This document shows positions 8,034-15,961 of a DNA stretch of 64,000 nucleotides, in pieces. The notes under the pieces were generated by a model. The model saw nothing but the letters and a program-made list of their open reading frames with translations, made no database searches and was not told where the DNA came from. The position numbers and the translations under genes are program-made. How positions within the stretch are numbered: position 1 is the stretch's first letter; every line of letters starts with the position of its first letter. The stretch is from Nitrospirillum sp034653275 (GTDB lineage: Bacteria; Pseudomonadota; Alphaproteobacteria; Azospirillales; Azospirillaceae). Where the stretch lies: positions 2,418,001 to 2,482,000 of the forward strand of contig NZ_JAYEES010000003.1 of NCBI RefSeq assembly GCF_034653275.1. The letters are read 5' to 3'.

Positions 8034-9701
8034 ATGTTGCGCGACCCCTCCACCAAGTACCGCCCCTTCGCCCATGCCGACCTGCCCGACCGCACCTGGC
8101 CGTCCCGCGCCATCACCCGGGCGCCGCGCTGGCTGTCCACCGACCTGCGTGACGGCAACCAGGCCCTGATCGACCCCATGGACGCGGAGAAGAAGCAGCG
8201 CTTCTTCGACATGCTGGTGAGGATCGGCTTCAAGGAGATCGAGGTCGGCTTCCCCTCCGCCTCGCAGACGGAATTCGATTTCGTCCGCGGCCTGGTGGAA
8301 GGCGGCAAGGTCCCCGACGACGTCACCATCCAGGTGCTGACCCAGGCGCGGCGCGACCTGATCGAGCGCACGTTCGAAAGCCTGCGCGGCGCCCCCCGCG
8401 CCATCGTCCACATGTACAACGCCATCTCCCCCGCCTGGCGCCGCATCGTCTTCGGCATGGACCGGGCCGGCATCAAGGACATCGCCGTCAAGGGCGTGAC
8501 CATCCTGCGCGAACAGGCGGAGAAGTATCCCGAGACCGACTGGATTTTCGAATACTCGCCCGAGACCTTCAGCACGGCGGAGCCCGACTTCGCCCTGGAG
8601 GTGTGTGAGGCGGTGCTGGACGTGCTGCAACCCACGCCGGACAAGCCCGTCATCCTGAACCTGCCGGCCACGGTGGAGGCCGCCGGCCCCCACATCTACG
8701 CCGATCAGATCGAGCGGTTCTGCCGCCAGATCAGCCGCCGCGACAGCGTCGTCATCAGCGTCCACCCGCACAACGACCGGGGCACCGGCGTGGCGGCGGC
8801 GGAACTGGCGGTGCAGGCCGGCGCCGACCGTGTCGAGGGCTGCCTGTTCGGCAATGGGGAGCGCACGGGCAATGTCGATCTGGTGACCCTGGGCCTGAAC
8901 CTGTACACCCAGGGCGTGGATCCGGGCCTGGACTTCTCCGACATCCAGTCCGTCGTGCAGACGGTGCAGTACTGCAACCAGATTCCGGTGCACCCCCGCC
9001 ACCCCTATGCCGGCGAACTGGTGTTCACCGCTTTCTCCGGATCGCACCAGGACGCCATCAAGAAGGGCTTCGCGGCGCAGGCCGGCCGCAACGACCAGAT
9101 CTGGGACGTGCCCTATCTGCCCATCGATCCCACCGACCTGGGCTGCGGCTATGAGGCGGTCATCCGCGTCAACAGCCAGTCGGGCAAGGGCGGCATCGCC
9201 TGGGTCCTGGAACAGGACAAGGGCCTGAAGCTGCCCCGCCCCCTGCAGATCGACTTCAGCCGCGTGGTCCAGGGCTATGCCGACGAGACCAGCCGGGAGA
9301 TGACCGCCGCCGACATCTGGACCATCTTCCAGGACACCTATTGCCTGACCGGCCTGCAGCGCTTCGAACTGATCGACTACCAGGAGACCGGCGCCGCCGG
9401 CAGCCGGGAGCGCATGTTCGTCGGCCGCATCAGCGTGGGCCGGGAGGAGCGTAGCGTGAGCGGCCGGGGCAACGGCCTGCTGTCCAGCGTGCTGGCCGCG
9501 CTGAAGGCCGATTGCGGCGTGGACCTGGACATCGTCGATTACCAGGAACACGCCATCGGCCACGGCGGCGACGCCCGCGCCGCGGCGTACGTCGAGTGCC
9601 GCACCGGCGATGGCCGCAAGGTCTTCGGCGTGGGCATCGACACCGACGTCGCCACCGCCTCCGTCCGCGCCGTGCTCAGCGCCGCCAACGGGGCGGGCTG
9701 A
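8034..9701 (+). CDS. leuA: 2-isopropylmalate synthase
   Basis: A 555-residue enzyme that condenses acetyl-CoA with 2-oxoisovalerate, the first committed step of leucine synthesis in the cytoplasm. The N-terminal HMGL-like TIM barrel shows STDLRDGNQALIDPM (metal and substrate binding) and SVHPHNDRGTGVAAAELA with the HPHND metal ligands. The C-terminal ~130 residues are the LeuA dimer/regulatory domain that binds leucine (from about ERMFVGRISVGREER). The start MLRDPSTKYRPF is typical of the ~560-residue LeuA group of Proteobacteria. The preceding Leu leader peptide supports both function and control. It stands alone, with a convergent LysR gene 23 bases downstream. Confidence 0.96.
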   Translation: MLRDPSTKYRPFAHADLPDRTWPSRAITRAPRWLSTDLRDGNQALIDPMDAEKKQRFFDMLVRIGFKEIEVGFPSASQTEFDFVRGLVEGGKVPDDVTIQVLTQARRDLIERTFESLRGAPRAIVHMYNAISPAWRRIVFGMDRAGIKDIAVKGVTILREQAEKYPETDWIFEYSPETFSTAEPDFALEVCEAVLDVLQPTPDKPVILNLPATVEAAGPHIYADQIERFCRQISRRDSVVISVHPHNDRGTGVAAAELAVQAGADRVEGCLFGNGERTGNVDLVTLGLNLYTQGVDPGLDFSDIQSVVQTVQYCNQIPVHPRHPYAGELVFTAFSGSHQDAIKKGFAAQAGRNDQIWDVPYLPIDPTDLGCGYEAVIRVNSQSGKGGIAWVLEQDKGLKLPRPLQIDFSRVVQGYADETSREMTAADIWTIFQDTYCLTGLQRFELIDYQETGAAGSRERMFVGRISVGREERSVSGRGNGLLSSVLAALKADCGVDLDIVDYQEHAIGHGGDARAAAYVECRTGDGRKVFGVGIDTDVATASVRAVLSAANGAG

Positions 9702-9724
9702 CATCACCGGCTGACATCCTGGGC

Positions 9725-10642
9725 TCAGGGCCGTCCCGTATGTGGACGGCCCTGGCCCGGCGCCCGTGCGAAGTCGATGAAGGCGCGCAGGGCGGCCGGC
9801 AGGTGCCGGCGGCTGGGGTAATAGAGGAACAGGCCGGGGTAATAGGGGCACCAGTCTTCCAACACCCGCACCAGGCGGCCGGACGCGACCAGGTCGGTCA
9901 CGCGGGCGTCGAACACATAGGCCAGGCCCGTGCCGGCCAAGGCGGCGTCCACCATCAGGTCCTGGTCGCTCAGGGTCAAGGGGCCGTCGACCTCCACATC
10001 CAACGCCACGCCCGCCCGCTCGAATTCCCAGCGATACAGCGCGCCGCTGAGGAAGCGGTAGCGAATACAGGGCTGGGCCCGAAGGTCATGGGGGCTGGCC
10101 GGCACCGGATGGCGTTCGAAATACCCGGGTGATCCCACCACGGCGAAGCGCTGGCGCGGTCCCAGCGGCAGCGCGATCATGTCGCCGGCGATGCTTTCGC
10201 CGAAGCGCACCCCGGCATCGAAACCACCGGCCACCACGTCGACCAGCGCGTCGTCCACCACCATCTCCACCCGCACGTCGGGGAAGGCCGCCAGAAAGCG
10301 CAGCACCAGGGGCAGCAGCACAAGGCGCGCCGCCGCCTGCGACGCGTTCAGGCGCAGGGTGCCGACAGGCTGGCCCCGCAGGCTGTTCAAATCCTCGATG
10401 GCGTCGTGGATGTCCAGGAAGGCCGGCCGGATGCGGGTGTACAAGCGCTCCCCCGCCTCGGTCAGGGCGACGCTGCGCGTGGTGCGGTTCACCAGGCGCA
10501 GATCCAGCCGTTCCTCGATAGCGCGCAAAGCGTGGCTGAGGGCGGACGGTGTCACGCCCAGTTCCACCGCTGCCTTGCGGAAGCTGCGATGGGTGGCGAT
10601 GGCCAGGAAGACGGACAGCTCCGCCGGATCGATGCGCTTCAT
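9725..10642 (-). CDS. LysR family transcriptional regulator
   Basis: A 305-residue regulator. The N-terminal winged helix-turn-helix is ELSVFLAIATHRSFRKAAVELGV followed by TPSALSHALRAIEERLDLRLV (about residues 8-52). A periplasmic-binding-protein-like effector domain follows (VGTLRLNASQAAARLVLLPLV onward). It is transcribed away from an SDR gene whose start is 139 bases off, the usual arrangement for a LysR protein that controls its neighbour. The spacer contains a 17-base palindrome. The effector is unknown. Confidence 0.93.
   Translation of the reverse strand: MKRIDPAELSVFLAIATHRSFRKAAVELGVTPSALSHALRAIEERLDLRLVNRTTRSVALTEAGERLYTRIRPAFLDIHDAIEDLNSLRGQPVGTLRLNASQAAARLVLLPLVLRFLAAFPDVRVEMVVDDALVDVVAGGFDAGVRFGESIAGDMIALPLGPRQRFAVVGSPGYFERHPVPASPHDLRAQPCIRYRFLSGALYRWEFERAGVALDVEVDGPLTLSDQDLMVDAALAGTGLAYVFDARVTDLVASGRLVRVLEDWCPYYPGLFLYYPSRRHLPAALRAFIDFARAPGQGRPHTGRP
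9727..9753. terminator. Hairpin between convergent leuA and LysR genes
   Basis: A perfect 10-bp stem AGGGCCGTCC/GGACGGCCCT with a 7-base loop. It overlaps the last codons of the LysR gene and lies about 25 bases after the leuA stop. There is no T-tract on either side, so it is only a probable shared terminator. Confidence 0.4.
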
Positions 10643-10650
10643 GGGTCGGC

Positions 10651-10667
10651 ATTATTGATGAAATAAT
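10651..10667. promoter_or_regulatory. Candidate LysR operator
   Basis: The palindrome ATTATT-GATGA-AATAAT fits the length and symmetry of LysR-type sites. It lies 9 bases upstream of the LysR start in the LysR/SDR divergent spacer, as expected for autoregulation and control of the SDR gene. Confidence 0.5.
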
Positions 10668-10781
10668 CTCATCAGGACAACGCGAATTCCCAGCATTAAT
10701 TCACCAGCGACACGGCGCTAGCTTTTCCCTCGTCAGCCGGTGGCGATGGGCCCCGGCCCCCAAAAAGCGAAGGAGAGCATC

Positions 10782-11618
10782 ATGCGTGTCTGGTTCATCA
10801 CCGGGGCGTCCCGGGGCTTCGGCGCCTTGATCACCGAACAGGCCCTGGCCGCCGGCGACGCCGTGGTCGCCACCGCCCGCGACCCGTCCGCCATCACCGC
10901 CCGCCTGGGTGACCACCCCCGCCTGCTGGCCGCCAAGCTGGACGTGACCGACGAGGCGCAAACCCAGGCGGCGGTGGAACAGGCCATCAAGACCTTTGGC
11001 CGCATCGACATCCTGGTGAACAACGCCGGCTACGGCCTGCTGGGCGGAGTCGAGGAAGCCAGCGGGACGGAGGTGGAACGCCTGTTCGCCACCAACGTCT
11101 TCGGCCTGCTGGCCGTGACCCGCGCCGTGCTGCCCCACATGCGCCGCCAGCGCTCGGGCCGCATCATCAACGTGTCGTCCATCGGCGGTTATCAGTCCTT
11201 TATCGGTTGGGGCCCCTACTGCGCCACCAAGTTCGCGGTGGAGGGCCTGACCGAGGCGCTGGCGCTGGAGGTCGCCCCCTTGGGCATCCACGCCACGGTG
11301 GTGGAACCCGGTTTCTTCCGTACCGACTTCCTGGATGACCAGTCGCTGTCGCGTACCAAGGTGCAGATCGCGGACTATCACGCCACGGTGGGCGGCATGC
11401 GCGACTTCGCCGCCGGCGCCAACCATGCCCAGCCGGGCGACCCGGCCCGCCTGGCCCAGGCCATCATCGCCCTGGCCAACGCGCCCCAGCCGCCCGTGCG
11501 CCTGCCCCTGGGCAGCGACACGGTGGCGGCCATCGAGAAGAAGAACGCCTTTGTCGCCGCCGAACTGGCGCAGTGGCGGGACGTGGCGCTGTCCACCGAT
11601 TTTCCGGCCGGCGCGTGA
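10782..11618 (+). CDS. SDR family oxidoreductase
   Basis: A 278-residue classical short-chain dehydrogenase. The Rossmann glycine motif TGASRGFG is at residues 7-14, NNAG follows at about 80, and the active site has Ser in NVSSIGGY, Tyr146 and Lys150 (YCATK). The start at 10782 is chosen because GAAGGAGAG lies 4-12 bases ahead; an earlier in-frame start at 10740 lacks such a site. It probably uses NADP(H), given the basic residues after the first strand (ATARDP). The substrate is unknown. Control by the divergent LysR gene is likely. Confidence 0.92.
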   Translation: MRVWFITGASRGFGALITEQALAAGDAVVATARDPSAITARLGDHPRLLAAKLDVTDEAQTQAAVEQAIKTFGRIDILVNNAGYGLLGGVEEASGTEVERLFATNVFGLLAVTRAVLPHMRRQRSGRIINVSSIGGYQSFIGWGPYCATKFAVEGLTEALALEVAPLGIHATVVEPGFFRTDFLDDQSLSRTKVQIADYHATVGGMRDFAAGANHAQPGDPARLAQAIIALANAPQPPVRLPLGSDTVAAIEKKNAFVAAELAQWRDVALSTDFPAGA

Positions 11619-11655
11619 CCCCTCCACCAGGGCGGCGCCACCACCGGCCCAGCCG

Positions 11656-12327
11656 CTATTGCCCCTGGTCGCTGGCGAACTGCCGGGCACAAAGTCCTTG
11701 CGGATGCCAGTCCTGGATCAGGGTGGTCGGCGGCTGGGCCGCATCGTGCAGGATCAGGGCGAAGCCCCGACGCGGTATCTGGCCAATGGCCATCAGCAAC
11801 ATGGGCGGGCCGCCCTCGATGACCAGGCTGTTGCCCGGTCCCCGCTCCTGCCGTGCACCGGCCGGCGTCTCCAGGCACGTATCCCCGGTCAGCGCATAGA
11901 AAGCCTCCGGCCCCGAATGCACGTGCAAGGGCGCGGTCATGCCGGGCGTGAAGACCGAACGCAAATATTCCGCCGAATAGGAAGCGGCGGAGGTCACCGG
12001 CAGGGGCCCGATGTCCGCCACGTGCGTACCACCCTGCGGGGGCCGCCATCCTCTCCCTTCGATGGTGAACAGCCAGACCTTGCCGAAGGCCGCGACCACG
12101 CTGCCCGTCTTGCTGGCCGCCGCCTCCGCCGCCGCCTTGGATGGGAAGGTGTCCAGGTGCCAATAAATGTCGCCCTCCGGCAAGGCGGCGATGTTCTGAT
12201 GGGCCATCAGGCAGGCGGGGCCGGCCGCTTCCTCCACACCGCAAGGCCGGGCGGTCGCCTGTCCGAAGGCGGGACCAGCCACCAGCATGGCGGCGACAAC
12301 GGCCCCGACAGCATATGCTTTGCCCAT
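11656..12327 (-). CDS. Exported cupin-domain protein
   Basis: A 223-residue protein with a signal peptide (MGKAYAVGAVVAAMLVAGPAFGQ). The second half has a cupin-like segment: LHVHSGPEAFYALTGDTCLETPAG carries HxH and Glu metal-ligand positions, followed by VIEGGPPMLLMAIG. The N-terminal half (GDIYWHLDTFPSKAAAEAAA) resembles antibiotic-monooxygenase-like or dimeric cupin-associated segments, but I cannot name it. It is probably a periplasmic metal-binding protein of unknown function. It converges with the SDR gene 37 bases away. Confidence 0.75.
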   Translation of the reverse strand: MGKAYAVGAVVAAMLVAGPAFGQATARPCGVEEAAGPACLMAHQNIAALPEGDIYWHLDTFPSKAAAEAAASKTGSVVAAFGKVWLFTIEGRGWRPPQGGTHVADIGPLPVTSAASYSAEYLRSVFTPGMTAPLHVHSGPEAFYALTGDTCLETPAGARQERGPGNSLVIEGGPPMLLMAIGQIPRRGFALILHDAAQPPTTLIQDWHPQGLCARQFASDQGQ

Positions 12328-12501
12328 AAGCCACTCCCCTCAATGGATGGCGCAGCATGTCCATCCCAAAGGCGGTGGCGCAACGTCTCCGGGTAGATAC
12401 AACTTTTCGTGAGGCCGTGAGTCGTGCGAAGGGTGGGCAGGTGGTGGCGCCGTGCAGACGGCCCCTGCCCCACCGCCCGCTGCCCCCCGCCCCCTGCCCG
12501 C

Positions 12502-13833
12502 TTACGCCGCGCCCTTCGCCGCCTTGGCGGCGGTGAAGCGGTTGACCGGCACGTCCAGCCCCAGGTTGTCGCGGAAGGTTTCGCCGTCGTACTCCCGACG
12601 CAGCAATCCACGCTCTTGCAGGATGGGCACCACCGTGTCCACGAACACGTCCAGCTGCCGGGGCAGCGCCTCGAAGAAGACGAAGCCGTCGGCGGCCTTG
12701 GCCTCCTGCCACTGCTGGAACTTGTCCGCCACCTGTTCCGGCGTGCCGACGAAGTTGCCGCGCGGGGTGGCGAAGCGCTGGGCCACCTGGCGCAGGGTCA
12801 GGCCGTCGCGCCGGGCGGCGCTGACGATCTTCAGCACGCTGCTCCGGTTGCTGTTGAGGCCCACGGCCGTCACGTCCGGGAAGGGCGCGTCCAGGTCGTA
12901 CTGGCTGAAGTCATGGTCGTTGAACGGCCGGCCCAGCATGGACAGGGCGTTCTCGATGGAGACCAGGCTGGCCAGTTCCTGGTACTTCGCCTCGGCCTCC
13001 GCCTCGGTGGCGCCCACCACCGGCGCCACGCCCGGCAGGATGAAGACCTTGTCCGGGTCACGGCCGAAGCCGGCGGCCCGCGCCTTCACGTCGGCGTAGT
13101 AAGCCTGCGCCTCCGCCAGTTCGTCCTGGCCGACGAAGATGGCGTCGGCGTGCTTGGCGGCGAAGTTCTTGCCGTCCTCGGACGCGCCGGCCTGGAAGAT
13201 GACCGGCTGGCCCTGTGGGCTGCGGGCGATGTTCAGCGGCCCCTTCACCTGGAAGAATTCACCCTTGTGGTCCAGGGTGTTGAGCTTCTTCGGGTCGAAG
13301 AAGACGCCGCTGTCCTTGTCATGGACCAGGGCATCATCCTCCCAGCTGTCCCACAGCCCCTGGACCACGTCCAGGTATTCCGCCGCCAGGCGATAGCGCT
13401 GGTCGTGGGCCAGGTGCTGGGCCTTGCCGTAGTTGGCGGCACTGCCCTCCAGCCAGCTGGTAACCACGTTCCACCCGGCCCGGCCACCGCTGATATGATC
13501 CAGCGAGGCGAACTGGCGGGCCACGTTGTAGGGCTCGCTGTAGCTGACCGTCAGGGTGCCGACCAGGCCGATATGGCTGGTGGCGCCCGCCAGCGCCGAC
13601 AGGATGGTCAGCGGCTCGAACCGGTTCAGGTAGTGGGGGCTGGACTTCTCGGTGATGTAGACGCTGTCGGCCACGAACAGGAAATCGAACTTGCCCCGCT
13701 CCGCCACCTGCGCTTGGCGCTTGTAGAAGGCGAAATTGGTGCTGGCGTCCGGCTGGGCGTCGGGGTGGCGCCAGTCACCCCAGGTGCGCCCCACGCCATG
13801 AAGGATGAAGCCCAATTTCAACTGCTTGCCCAT
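12502..13833 (-). CDS. FMN-dependent LLM-class monooxygenase (NtaA/SnaA/DszA type)
   Basis: A 443-residue flavin-dependent monooxygenase of the luciferase-like superfamily. MGKQLKLGFILHGVGRTWGDWRHPDA is the typical start of the NtaA/DszA branch. RHPDA, TSHIGLVGTLTVSYSEPYNVARQFASLDHISGGRAGWNVVTS and PVIFQAGASEDGKNFAA are family landmarks. It needs reduced FMN from a separate reductase and oxidises sulfur- or nitrogen-containing organic compounds. ATG 13833 is chosen because ACGGAGGCGATC lies just upstream. No flavin reductase or transporter gene is adjacent, so the substrate is open. Confidence 0.92.
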   Translation of the reverse strand: MGKQLKLGFILHGVGRTWGDWRHPDAQPDASTNFAFYKRQAQVAERGKFDFLFVADSVYITEKSSPHYLNRFEPLTILSALAGATSHIGLVGTLTVSYSEPYNVARQFASLDHISGGRAGWNVVTSWLEGSAANYGKAQHLAHDQRYRLAAEYLDVVQGLWDSWEDDALVHDKDSGVFFDPKKLNTLDHKGEFFQVKGPLNIARSPQGQPVIFQAGASEDGKNFAAKHADAIFVGQDELAEAQAYYADVKARAAGFGRDPDKVFILPGVAPVVGATEAEAEAKYQELASLVSIENALSMLGRPFNDHDFSQYDLDAPFPDVTAVGLNSNRSSVLKIVSAARRDGLTLRQVAQRFATPRGNFVGTPEQVADKFQQWQEAKAADGFVFFEALPRQLDVFVDTVVPILQERGLLRREYDGETFRDNLGLDVPVNRFTAAKAAKGAA

Positions 13834-13939
13834 GATCGCCTCCGTAAGATCGAAGCGGCCAGCATCCAAGCGGGACCGGCGCCACACAAACGAGTCTTCT
13901 CAAAGAGACCGTTGAGTGGCGCCGGAACCAATACTGTTC

Positions 13940-14055
13940 CCTCAAGCGGCGGGCGCGGGCATCCGCCCGCTTGCCTCATCCTCGATTTCCAGTCCGCTAC
14001 GCTCCCCGAAAATCTCCGGCGGCCCCGTCGGGGCCTACAGCGGCACAAGCCGCTG
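13940..14055 (-). repeat. Structured intergenic repeat, copy C
   Basis: Read on the minus strand from 14055: a stem CAGCGGC/GCCGCTG (14049-14055 with 14038-14044, loop TTGT); TAG; a stem GGCCCC/GGGGCC (14030-14035 with 14021-14026); GCCGGAG; the GATTT...AAATC pair; GAGGATGAGGCAAGC; a stem GCGGGC/GCCCGC with loop GGAT (13965-13970 with 13955-13960); and CTTGAGG. Its first hairpin begins 2 bases after the stop codon of the SDR gene on the same strand. Stem sequences differ from copy A but pairing is kept. Confidence 0.8.
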
Positions 14056-14057
14056 GG

Positions 14058-14753
14058 TCAGAACTTCTCGACCCACGGGCGCAGTTCCACCTCCCAGGTC
14101 CAGGCGCTGCGGTGCTGATTGTGGATGTGCAGGTATTCCCGGGCGATGGCGTCAGGGTCCAGCCACTTGTCCGCCGGCCCCTCCTCCCCCGGTTTGGACC
14201 AGCTGCTGGCCACGCCACCGTCGATGACGAAATGGGCGACGTGGATGTTCTGCGGCGCCAACTCGCGCGCCAGGCTCTGCGCCATGCCGCGTAAGGCGAA
14301 CTTTCCCATGGCGAAGGGGGTGGAGCCCGCCATGCCCTTCACGCTGGCGGTGGCGCCGGTCAGCAGGATGCTGCCCCGGCTCAGCACGCGCATGCGCACC
14401 GCCGCGGCCTGGGCCACCAGGAAACCGGCGTAGGCGGAGACGCGCAGGGACTCCAGCACCTGGGCGGGGTCCAGGTCCTGCACCGGTCCGCGCGCGCGGG
14501 CGCTGGCGTTGAACACCACCAGCTCCGGCACGCCCAGGTCGGTGTCGACCCGTTCGAACAGGCCGGCCACCGCCTCGGGCTCGGCGGCATCGACGGCGTA
14601 GGCCCGGGCCCCCGTTTCCGCCACCAGGTCGGCCAGCTTGTCCGTGTTCCGCGCGGCCAGGGCCACGCCATACCCCTCCGCCGCCAGCAGGCGGGCCAGC
14701 GACGCGCTGATGCCCTTGCCCGCGCCGACGATCAGCGCCGATTTCCCGCTCAT
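14058..14753 (-). CDS. SDR family protein lacking the catalytic tyrosine
   Basis: A 231-residue short-chain dehydrogenase-like protein. The Rossmann motif VGAGKGISASLARLLAAEG starts near residue 9 and AARNTDKL suggests NADP(H). The usual YxxxK active site reads FAMGK, so the catalytic Tyr is Phe; the Ser-containing strand (SILLTGATASV) has Thr/Ala. From memory, related proteins with FxxGK are common in Proteobacteria, which argues against simple decay. Its start overlaps the tautomerase stop by 4 bases (ATGA), so the two are translationally coupled. Repeat copy C follows 2 bases after its stop. Confidence 0.88.
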   Translation of the reverse strand: MSGKSALIVGAGKGISASLARLLAAEGYGVALAARNTDKLADLVAETGARAYAVDAAEPEAVAGLFERVDTDLGVPELVVFNASARARGPVQDLDPAQVLESLRVSAYAGFLVAQAAAVRMRVLSRGSILLTGATASVKGMAGSTPFAMGKFALRGMAQSLARELAPQNIHVAHFVIDGGVASSWSKPGEEGPADKWLDPDAIAREYLHIHNQHRSAWTWEVELRPWVEKF

Positions 14754-15133
14754 GACGCGTACTGCGCTTCGCCGTTGCCGAAGGACCAGTTCTCCTTGGG
14801 CACCTCGACCAGGTTGATGAACACGTCCTCGCGCCGCAGGCCCAGGCGGGCGTGCAGGCCATCGGCCACCGCCTTGTAGAACGCCTTCTTCACCTCCAGC
14901 GTGCGCCCCTGGTTCAGGGTGATTTGGATGATCACCGTGTCGCGGGTGCGATGAATGCCCAGATAGGTGGGGTCGGCCACGAAGTCGCTGTCACCATGTT
15001 CGGTGATGATCTGGAAACGGTCGTCCTTGGGCACGTTCAGGGTGCTGAGCATGGCCTCATAGATCACCTCCCCGATTGTGTGGCGGTATTCGGCGGACTT
15101 GCCTTTGACCAGGTCGATACGGGCGAGCGGCAT
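14750..15133 (-). CDS. Tautomerase family protein
   Basis: A 127-residue protein starting MPLARIDLVKG. Pro2 would be the N-terminal catalytic base after Met removal, as in the 4-oxalocrotonate tautomerase superfamily. Length and sequence (DSDFVADPTYLGIHRTRD, QITLNQGRTLEVKKAFYKAVADGL) fit the longer tautomerase_2 type proteins. The start is set at 15133 because GGAGGAAC lies 5 bases before it. It forms an overlapping operon with the following SDR gene and is divergent from a MarR gene, so the pair is probably a MarR-controlled unit. Confidence 0.88.
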   Translation of the reverse strand: MPLARIDLVKGKSAEYRHTIGEVIYEAMLSTLNVPKDDRFQIITEHGDSDFVADPTYLGIHRTRDTVIIQITLNQGRTLEVKKAFYKAVADGLHARLGLRREDVFINLVEVPKENWSFGNGEAQYAS

Positions 15134-15198
15134 GGGGTGTTCCTCCGGTTGTGGCCAATCCCTGGATGGGATCTCCAAACGCGAGCATGCCGCATTTA

Positions 15199-15212
15199 TG
15201 GGTAATTGCCCA
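15199..15212. promoter_or_regulatory. Candidate MarR operator
   Basis: The 14-base inverted repeat TGGGTAATTGCCCA (12 of 14 positions symmetric) lies in the spacer between tautomerase and marR. Its size and AT-rich centre suit a MarR dimer. A TTGACA (15221-15226) nearby could be the -35 of the marR promoter. Confidence 0.45.
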
Positions 15213-15280
15213 TATAATCGTTGACAGCGTCACCTCGGGCGCGCCTGATACGCTGGCGCCCGTTTCCACCAGGACCGTTC

Positions 15281-15748
15281 ATGCCTGACACCACCCCCCT
15301 CGCCATCGATCCGTCCGAACCCACGCAGTGCAACTGCGCCGCCTTGCGCCAGGCCTCCCGCCGCCTGACCAAGTTCTATGACGCGGCCCTGGCACCCACG
15401 GGCCTGGGCATCAACCAGTACTCCATCCTGTCCCGCCTGAACCGCCACGGGCCCAGAAGCATCCAGGATCTGGCGGCCCTGCTGGCCATGGACCGCTCCA
15501 CCCTGGGGCATCTGCTGCGTCCGTTGGAGAAGCGCAACCTGGTGCGCCTGACCATCACGCCGGCGGACAAGCGCCGCCGGGTGCTGGTGCTGACGGCGGA
15601 GGGGCGGGATCTGATCGCCCAGGCCCAGCCGCTGTGGACGGCGGCGCAAGCGCGGTTCGAGCACGCCTTCGGCAGCGACAACGCCCTGACCCTGCGCACT
15701 GTGCTGCGCCAGGTGGAAACGGCCGAACTGGCGGAACCGGCCGAGTAA
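15281..15748 (+). CDS. MarR family transcriptional regulator
   Basis: A 155-residue winged-helix regulator. The DNA-binding core is INQYSILSRLNRHGPRSIQDLAALLAMDRSTLGHLLRPLEKRNLV, then the wing LTITPADKRRRVLVLTAEGRDLI (about residues 45-115), flanked by dimerisation helices. ATG 15281 is chosen with AGGA about 7 bases upstream; the earlier in-frame codon at 15221 has no ribosome site. CNCAALRQASR near the N-terminus carries two Cys that could sense oxidation, which is speculative. It probably represses the divergent tautomerase-SDR operon. Confidence 0.93.
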   Translation: MPDTTPLAIDPSEPTQCNCAALRQASRRLTKFYDAALAPTGLGINQYSILSRLNRHGPRSIQDLAALLAMDRSTLGHLLRPLEKRNLVRLTITPADKRRRVLVLTAEGRDLIAQAQPLWTAAQARFEHAFGSDNALTLRTVLRQVETAELAEPAE

Positions 15749-15961
15749 AGCCACCAGTCCTGACCAGTTGTGATTAAATAAAATGCCATGTAATTGATAG
15801 CAAGATAGCGGCGGAACGCCGCAGCGCACCGGCATGCGACAGGATACAAGGTTAACGGGGGTGGCAATTGGACAGGTGCACCCCATGTCCTTCTCTCATA
15901 AAGGGGTATCTCTTGTGGGAAATGGATAGGGACCCCAGCGCAATCCGCTTCAGGAGCCGCC

